Shown here piece after piece: positions 47,724 to 52,521 of a DNA stretch of 52,521 bases. How positions within the stretch are numbered: the first letter of the stretch is position 1; each line of letters begins with the position of its first letter. The position numbers and the translations under genes are program-made. The stretch comes from JAGVSV01 sp040766135 (GTDB taxonomy: Bacteria > Bacillota > Clostridia > Christensenellales > Aristaeellaceae). Under the pieces are notes generated by a model. It did not search any database and was not told the origin of the DNA. It worked only from the letters and a program-made list of their open reading frames with translations. The stretch covers positions 1 through 52,521 of the forward strand of contig JAXGRA010000016.1 in the NCBI GenBank assembly GCA_040766135.1, in the 5' to 3' direction.

Positions 47724-49265
47724 TTAGAATACCAGCACCGTCAGGCCTTCATACAAAAAACCACTATTCACTGGCAGCACATGTGCAAGATTTCCCTCAG
47801 TGGAAATAACGTTGACGGGCACAAGATAATCACCTTCGCGGAAGCGCACCACCACGCCCATGGTACCGCCCTGGCTGCGCAGCGCGGCCTGTGGGACGGC
47901 ATAGGTGATGGTGGTGGTGCTCAGCTGCACCTGGCAGTTGCGCATGTACAGCACCGGGTCCACGGCGCTGGGTACGTGAAGGCGCACCAGTAGCTTGCCC
48001 TCTGCCTTGGTCACGCTTTCTACAATGGCAGATACCGTGGTGCTGGCAAAGCTCTCGATGATCATCTGGTATTCTTCGCCGGGGTTGGGGTTCCAATCCT
48101 CATTGTCCGACAGCAACAGCACCGCATAGTTGTATTGACGCACCAGACGGAAGATATCGGTATGGTTGGGCAGGCGCTGATAAGCCTCCGGCACACGACC
48201 GGCCAGCATATCGCTCACCTGCTGCGGAGTATAGTTGGCGTAGTTATTCATGTTCAGCGCAGCTTCAAAACCATCGGTGTAGAAGCTGACGAGGCCGTTG
48301 TCGCTGGCCGCGAATTGTTTGGCCCAGGTTTCAATGCGCTGCAACTGATTGTTTTCGTTGTCATACAGGCGCGACAGCTTAGTATCGTCCGGATATTTCT
48401 GCCGCAGGTAGGAATAGCGGGCAGCCATGGCTTCGCGCAGCAGCGCTTCCTGATTGATCATATTGCCTGCAGCTCCGCGCACCAGCGCCTGTGTTTCACC
48501 GGCGCGCTGCAGCACCAGCGTATCCGCACGTTGCAGGCGCGTATCCGGCGTGTCATTTTTGGCGTTGAGTATTTTCAAGTAGGATTTGATTTCCTTGCGA
48601 TATTGTTGCAGCTTGGTAAGCTCTCGGTTGCTTAAGCCTGAAGTATACACCGTGCATACGGGGTCGCCACGCGAAACGGGCTGCCCTTCCTCGGCGGCAT
48701 AGCGCACGGTCGATACGCTTTCCTGCGAATAAGCGCTTTCGTTGCGCACGATGATGGCCTTGCCGGCATAGGTTGACCCCTGGCGGCTGATGGCCACAAT
48801 GGCGGTCTTTTCATTTTTGGTGCTGAGCATTTGGCTGAGCGCCATGCCGCCAAAGACAACCAACAGCAGAAGCAGCCCCAATCCCACATACATGCTGGTG
48901 CGGCGCGGTTTGATAGGGGCTTGATAGGGAATGCGCTCAGGCGGCTCTTCGCCCTCCGGCGCGGTATAACCTGCAGGGGCATACCCTGGGCCATAACCTG
49001 GGGCCGGGGTGCGCAAATCACCCTGATATGGTGGCGGCGCAGGGATAGAAGCTACAGGGGGCGCAGGCTGCTGAAGAGGGCGGGCAGGCGTAAAATAGCC
49101 GTCCTCCTCGTCCTCGCCATATGTGGGCAGAGGGGCAGAGGGGGGCTGTATCGGCGGCTGCGGTGAACGGCCATCGGTCTGAGCCGGCTGGCCCCATGGC
49201 TGCGCGCCGTAAGGGTCTTGATTGGGCGGGGGTGCGCCCCATTCATTGCGGGGGTAATCGGACAC
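47724..49265 (-). CDS. HlyD-like membrane protein with PQ-rich cytoplasmic N-terminus
   Basis: 513 residues from GTG 49265, with GGAGG 5 nt upstream. Residues 1-120 are Pro/Gln/Gly-rich. One membrane helix lies at about 126-147. The extracytoplasmic part has a biotinyl-lipoyl-like start (GKAIIVRNESAYSQESV), a coiled coil near 200-300 and a C-terminal beta-barrel (VVRFREGDYLVPVNV). HlyD-like proteins of this kind sit next to ylmE/sepF in many Clostridia. Their role is unknown but probably linked to division or envelope assembly. Confidence 0.85.
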   Translation of the reverse strand: MSDYPRNEWGAPPPNQDPYGAQPWGQPAQTDGRSPQPPIQPPSAPLPTYGEDEEDGYFTPARPLQQPAPPVASIPAPPPYQGDLRTPAPGYGPGYAPAGYTAPEGEEPPERIPYQAPIKPRRTSMYVGLGLLLLLVVFGGMALSQMLSTKNEKTAIVAISRQGSTYAGKAIIVRNESAYSQESVSTVRYAAEEGQPVSRGDPVCTVYTSGLSNRELTKLQQYRKEIKSYLKILNAKNDTPDTRLQRADTLVLQRAGETQALVRGAAGNMINQEALLREAMAARYSYLRQKYPDDTKLSRLYDNENNQLQRIETWAKQFAASDNGLVSFYTDGFEAALNMNNYANYTPQQVSDMLAGRVPEAYQRLPNHTDIFRLVRQYNYAVLLLSDNEDWNPNPGEEYQMIIESFASTTVSAIVESVTKAEGKLLVRLHVPSAVDPVLYMRNCQVQLSTTTITYAVPQAALRSQGGTMGVVVRFREGDYLVPVNVISTEGNLAHVLPVNSGFLYEGLTVLVF

Positions 49266-49284
49266 ACGAACCTCCGTGAATAGT

Positions 49285-49306
49285 GGTGCCGCTTTGAAGC
49301 GGTGCC
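49285..49306 (-). promoter_or_regulatory. Stem-loop in the 5' leader of the hlyD-like gene
   Basis: Minus strand GGCACCGCTT and AAGCGGCACC pair at 8 of 10 positions around a 2-nt loop, about 20 nt before the GTG start. It could modulate translation. No known riboswitch is recognised. Confidence 0.45.
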
Positions 49307-49309
49307 CAT

Positions 49310-49338
49310 AGGATATGCTTACGCGCGCAAATTGTAAA
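49310..49338 (-). promoter_or_regulatory. Promoter of the hlyD-like gene
   Basis: Minus strand: TTTACA (49338-49333), a 17-nt spacer and TATCCT (49315-49310). Confidence 0.65.
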
Positions 49339-49357
49339 GTTTAGGATAAATAAAGGT

Positions 49358-50944
49358 CTATAGCGTGGCAATCAGCGCTTGGGCAGAGCGCAGGCCGTCT
49401 ACGGCGGCGCTCATGATGCCCCCGGCATATCCTGCGCCTTCACCGGTGGGGAATATGCCGGCTATGCTGCCCATGCGGTGCTCGTCGCGCAGGACGCGCA
49501 CAGGGGAGGAGGAGCGCGTTTCCACACCGGTTAATACGGCGTCTGCCATCGCAAAGCCGCGCAGCTGGCGGTCGAAGTGTGCAATGCCATCGCGGATACC
49601 GTTTGCCACAAAGTCAGGCAGCAATGCCGCTACATCGCCAGGCACCACGCCGGGTAGATAGCTGGGCTTTACCTGTCCAAATGCAACGGATGGGCGTCCG
49701 GCCAGGAAGTCCTCCACCCGCTGCACTACAGCCCGATAGGTACTACCCCCGGCCAGGAAAGCGGCCTGTTCATACCGCCGCTGGTAGGCAAACCCATCCA
49801 ACGCATGTCCATGATCGTAATCCTCCACACGCACATCCACCAGCAGTGCGCTGTTGGCGTTGCGCCCATCACGGGCAAAACGGCTCATGCCGTTGACACA
49901 CAGATACCCAGGCTCGCTGGCTGCGCCCACCACGCGTCCGCCGGGGCACATGCAAAAGGTATATACCCCGCGCCCATCCCGTGTGCGGGCGCTCAGATGA
50001 TACTCAGCAGGCGGCAGGTCAGGGTGGCCTGCTGAGGCTCCATATTGCGCACGGTCAATTAAGGCTTGCGGGTGTTCAATGCGCACGCCCATGGAGAAGG
50101 GTTTGGGCTGCATGACAACCCCTTGTTGATGCAGTTGCGCCTGTGTATCCCGGGCGCTATGCCCCAGCGCCAGCAGCACGCGCTGCGCGGGCAGCACATG
50201 CTGTGTGCTGTTTTGCAGGTAAGTAACCTGGGTGACGTGATTGTCTGCTGTTTCCAGCCCGGTAAATTGTGCATGGAAACGCACCTCACCGCCCAACGCT
50301 TCGATACGCTGTCGCAGCGAGGTGACCACCTGCGGCAATCGGTCGGTGCCGATGTGCGGGCGAGCTGCATAGAGGATGCTCTCCGGCGCGCCGTGCTCCA
50401 CCATGGTTTGCAGCACCAGCGCACACAACGGATCCTTGATGCCGGTGGTCAGCTTGCCGTCCGAAAACGCGCCGGCACCGCCCTCGCCAAACTGTAAATT
50501 GCTTTGGGGGTTGAGCTGCCCTTCGCGCATGAACGCGCCAATGTCGCGCAAACGCTGCGCCACCGGCGCGCCACGCTCCAGTACGATAGGGCGCAATCCG
50601 GCCTGCGCCAGATACAACGCCGCGGCAATGCCGCATGGCCCGAATCCAACCACCACCGGTCGGTGCGGGGCAGATACCTTTGGAATGTTCCAAGCGGGCG
50701 TTTCGGGCACAGCCTGTGCCCATTTGCCTGCCCGTTTTAGCAGCGCCTGCTCATTGCCGGTATATTTCATATCCAGCGTATACACAAATTGAATATTCCT
50801 TTTGTCCCGTGCGTCCACGCTTTTGCGCGATACCCGCCAGGACGATACTTGCCCCTGGGATATGCCCAGACGGCGCAACGCAAGGGCCAGGGCTTGCTGC
50901 TCACCCTGGCCTAAGGGGACTTTCAGATTTGGTACACGAATCAT
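49358..50944 (-). CDS. NAD(P)/FAD-dependent oxidoreductase (COG2509-type)
   Basis: 528 residues. An N-terminal domain of about 95 residues (SWRVSRKSVDARDK) precedes the FAD-binding motif VVVGFGPCGIAAALYLAQ at about 97. LNPQSNLQFGEGGAGAFSDGKLT is cut here to its core FGEGGAGAFSDGKL, typical of this family of putative dehydrogenases. GIFPTGEGAGYAGG at the C-terminus completes the FAD site. The substrate is unknown. It is 18 nt downstream of the ABC ATPase gene. Confidence 0.9.
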   Translation of the reverse strand: MIRVPNLKVPLGQGEQQALALALRRLGISQGQVSSWRVSRKSVDARDKRNIQFVYTLDMKYTGNEQALLKRAGKWAQAVPETPAWNIPKVSAPHRPVVVGFGPCGIAAALYLAQAGLRPIVLERGAPVAQRLRDIGAFMREGQLNPQSNLQFGEGGAGAFSDGKLTTGIKDPLCALVLQTMVEHGAPESILYAARPHIGTDRLPQVVTSLRQRIEALGGEVRFHAQFTGLETADNHVTQVTYLQNSTQHVLPAQRVLLALGHSARDTQAQLHQQGVVMQPKPFSMGVRIEHPQALIDRAQYGASAGHPDLPPAEYHLSARTRDGRGVYTFCMCPGGRVVGAASEPGYLCVNGMSRFARDGRNANSALLVDVRVEDYDHGHALDGFAYQRRYEQAAFLAGGSTYRAVVQRVEDFLAGRPSVAFGQVKPSYLPGVVPGDVAALLPDFVANGIRDGIAHFDRQLRGFAMADAVLTGVETRSSSPVRVLRDEHRMGSIAGIFPTGEGAGYAGGIMSAAVDGLRSAQALIATL

Positions 50945-50962
50945 TGTATGATTTCTTCCCCG

Positions 50963-51736
50963 TCAGTTGCCGCACTCAATGCTGATTTCATTGAACACCT
51001 TGAGAAGGTCGTCAATATGTGTATTATCCTTCTCCTGCCCGGATTTGTCCATCACAATGTTGCCCTGGTGCATCATGATCAGCCGCGTGCCGTGCTCTAC
51101 TGCATAGCGCAGGTTGTGCGTGACCATGATGGCCGTCAGGCTTTTTTCTTTTACGATACGGTCGGTCATGGCCATGATGGTGTCGGCTGCGCGCGGATCC
51201 AGCGCCGCGGTATGTTCGTCTAGGATAAGATATTCCACCGGTGTCATGATGCTCATCACCAGCGCCAGCGCCTGCCGCTGCCCGCCGGAAAGCGCGTCTG
51301 CGCGCGTATTCAGCATGTTTTCCAGCCCCATGTCCAGTGGCCGCAGCAGTTCCCGGTAGGCTTCTATCCGTGCTTTGTCGGTGCCTGGCCGCAGCCCCAT
51401 GCGCTTATCCTTGTTATCAGCTAACGACAGGTTTTCCAACAGCGTCATGCTGCCGCAGGTGCCGACAGCAGGATTTTGATGGATGCGTCCGATGTAACGC
51501 GCGCGCACAAATTCCTTCTCTTTGGTGATGTCCCGGTCATCAATGACCACCTGCCCCTGTTCAATGCCAATGGAGCCGCATATGATGTTGAGCAGTGAGG
51601 TCTTGCCTGAGCCATTGCTACCCACGATGGACACAAACTCACCCTTTTCAAACGCCACTGAGAAATTGTTAAACAGGCACATTTCCCGGATGGTGCCGGG
51701 GTTGTACGTTTTGGTTATATTCTTAAGCGCCAGCAT
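50963..51736 (-). CDS. ABC transporter ATP-binding protein
   Basis: 257 residues from ATG 51736, which overlaps the permease stop. Walker A is GSNGSGKTS, the signature motif is LSGGQRQA, Walker B is YLILDEHTAALD and the switch His lies in MVTHN. This type pairs with the PF02653-like permease and a PF04392 binding protein in amino-acid or nucleoside-like uptake systems. Confidence 0.93.
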   Translation of the reverse strand: MLALKNITKTYNPGTIREMCLFNNFSVAFEKGEFVSIVGSNGSGKTSLLNIICGSIGIEQGQVVIDDRDITKEKEFVRARYIGRIHQNPAVGTCGSMTLLENLSLADNKDKRMGLRPGTDKARIEAYRELLRPLDMGLENMLNTRADALSGGQRQALALVMSIMTPVEYLILDEHTAALDPRAADTIMAMTDRIVKEKSLTAIMVTHNLRYAVEHGTRLIMMHQGNIVMDKSGQEKDNTHIDDLLKVFNEISIECGN

Positions 51737-52521
51737 GTTGTTTCCCGCCTTTCCGCAGCAGCCCGGCCGATAGCACACCCAAGAACAGCAGTGAGGTGAC
51801 CAGCTTCAGGTCGCTGGGCTGCAGGCCACAGGAGATAGCAAACGCGTAGCAGATCTTATAGATGATGGCGCCCACAATGACGGCCGTGGTGTTTTTGACA
51901 AACTCCATGCGTTTGAACAGGTTGATGCCAATCATCACGCTGGCCAAGCCTAACACCATCATGCCAGTGCCCATGGATACCTCAAACAGCCGCTGCTGCT
52001 GGCAAAAAATGGCCCCCGCCATGGCTACCAGCGCGTTGGCCAGCATCAGGCCTGCGATCTTTATATTGCCTTCATCGCGCGCCAGCGCCGTGACCACGTT
52101 TTTGTTGTCGCCCGTTGCGCGCAGCAAATAGCCCGCGCGGGTCTTGAGGAATGCATCCAGCAGCAATTTGAGCGCCATCACGATAAACAGCGCGATGATG
52201 AGCACCGAAAGCTGCCGGGGCAGGGCATCGGCTACCGCGTTGTTGCGAAAGAGCGTGGGCGATTTACGATCCAGCGTTAGCAGGGACAGCCCGCCGGTGA
52301 TGCGCAGGTTGATGGAGTACAGCGCCGTCATCATGATGATGCCGGAAAACAGGTCGCGCACCTTGAGCTTGACATGGATAAGCCCCGTGCACAGCCCGGC
52401 CAGCGCGCCGGCCAGCGCTGCCAGAAGCAGCGCTGGCAGCGGCTGCCAGCCATGGAGGATAAGGGTGGTGGAAATGGCACCGCCCAGCGGGAAGCTGCCA
52501 TCCACCGTCAAATCAGGAAAG
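51723..52521 (-). CDS. ABC transporter permease, partial
   Basis: The frame is open to the right edge of the window, so the N-terminus is missing. At least 266 residues are visible, beginning FPDLTVDGSFPLGGAIST, which in this family lies about 35-40 residues from the start. About seven to eight hydrophobic segments follow, with GLIHVKLKVRDLFSGIIMM the conserved loop (core KVRDLFSGI). It belongs to the branched-chain/simple-sugar permease family as used by tryptophan/tyrosine-type uptake systems. The binding protein is presumably beyond the edge. Confidence 0.9.
   Translation of the reverse strand, partial: FPDLTVDGSFPLGGAISTTLILHGWQPLPALLLAALAGALAGLCTGLIHVKLKVRDLFSGIIMMTALYSINLRITGGLSLLTLDRKSPTLFRNNAVADALPRQLSVLIIALFIVMALKLLLDAFLKTRAGYLLRATGDNKNVVTALARDEGNIKIAGLMLANALVAMAGAIFCQQQRLFEVSMGTGMMVLGLASVMIGINLFKRMEFVKNTTAVIVGAIIYKICYAFAISCGLQPSDLKLVTSLLFLGVLSAGLLRKGGKQHAGA

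Overview
The window looks like a chromosomal segment of a fairly GC-rich member of the Bacillota, most likely class Clostridia. The grounds are the ctsR-mcsA-mcsB-clpC order with a CtsR operator, a sepF/divIVA cell-division block, many GTG/TTG starts with strong Shine-Dalgarno sites, sigma-A type promoters, and protein families typical of anaerobic gut Clostridia (TIR-WD40 proteins, DUF5107, DUF4349, SIMPL, PQ-rich SepF). The exact lineage cannot be fixed from the sequence alone.

Layout. 0.2-0.3 kb: tRNA-Tyr with a near-consensus promoter and a terminator. 0.5-3.3 kb: a phosphonate pair, an iron-ADH-like reductase and a fused PhnX-PhnW. 3.4-7.1 kb: housekeeping operon alr / membrane protein / rsmD / coaD / coiled-coil protein. 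7.2-7.4 kb: two tRNA-Ser genes. 7.6-14.7 kb (minus strand): four co-directional genes, namely two AT-rich secreted proteins, a TIR-membrane-beta-propeller protein and a membrane-Rossmann-RyR protein. I consider this the best candidate for an undescribed signalling or defence system. 14.9-19.4 kb: Nudix hydrolase, DUF5107-TPR protein, zinc-ribbon protein and a Nudix-PHP fusion. 19.5-23.9 kb (minus): ctsR-mcsA-mcsB-clpC, in which McsB has lost its kinase residues. 24.0-31.4 kb: GNAT, TetR with a divergent RND/MMPL exporter, and an ECF sigma / anti-sigma-DUF4349 / SIMPL operon. 31.4-34.5 kb: class-I amidotransferase and a multi-repeat peptidoglycan-binding protein. 34.5-38.2 kb (minus): two orphan antiporter-like (NuoL/NuoN-type) subunits. 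38.5-45.0 kb: F1Fo ATP synthase operon in which b'-delta and alpha are fused into one 746-residue protein and epsilon is reduced to 83 residues. 45.0-49.3 kb (minus): URO-D-family remnant, ROK kinase, DivIVA, SepF and an HlyD-like protein. 49.4-52.5 kb (minus): FAD oxidoreductase and an ABC importer cut by the window edge.

How the parts connect. The phosphonate genes would interconvert 2-aminoethylphosphonate, phosphonoacetaldehyde and acetaldehyde plus phosphate, with the reductase acting on one of the aldehydes. The ATP synthase is transcribed divergently from the two proton-channel subunits, suggesting a bioenergetic locus. The CtsR regulon keeps its operator and regulator, while McsB and the second phospho-arginine pocket of ClpC look degenerate, as if arginine-phosphate marking had been given up. 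The TIR and RyR proteins are adjacent and both membrane-anchored, which suits a model in which a TIR NAD-derived signal is sensed by the RyR/Rossmann partner. That model is inference.
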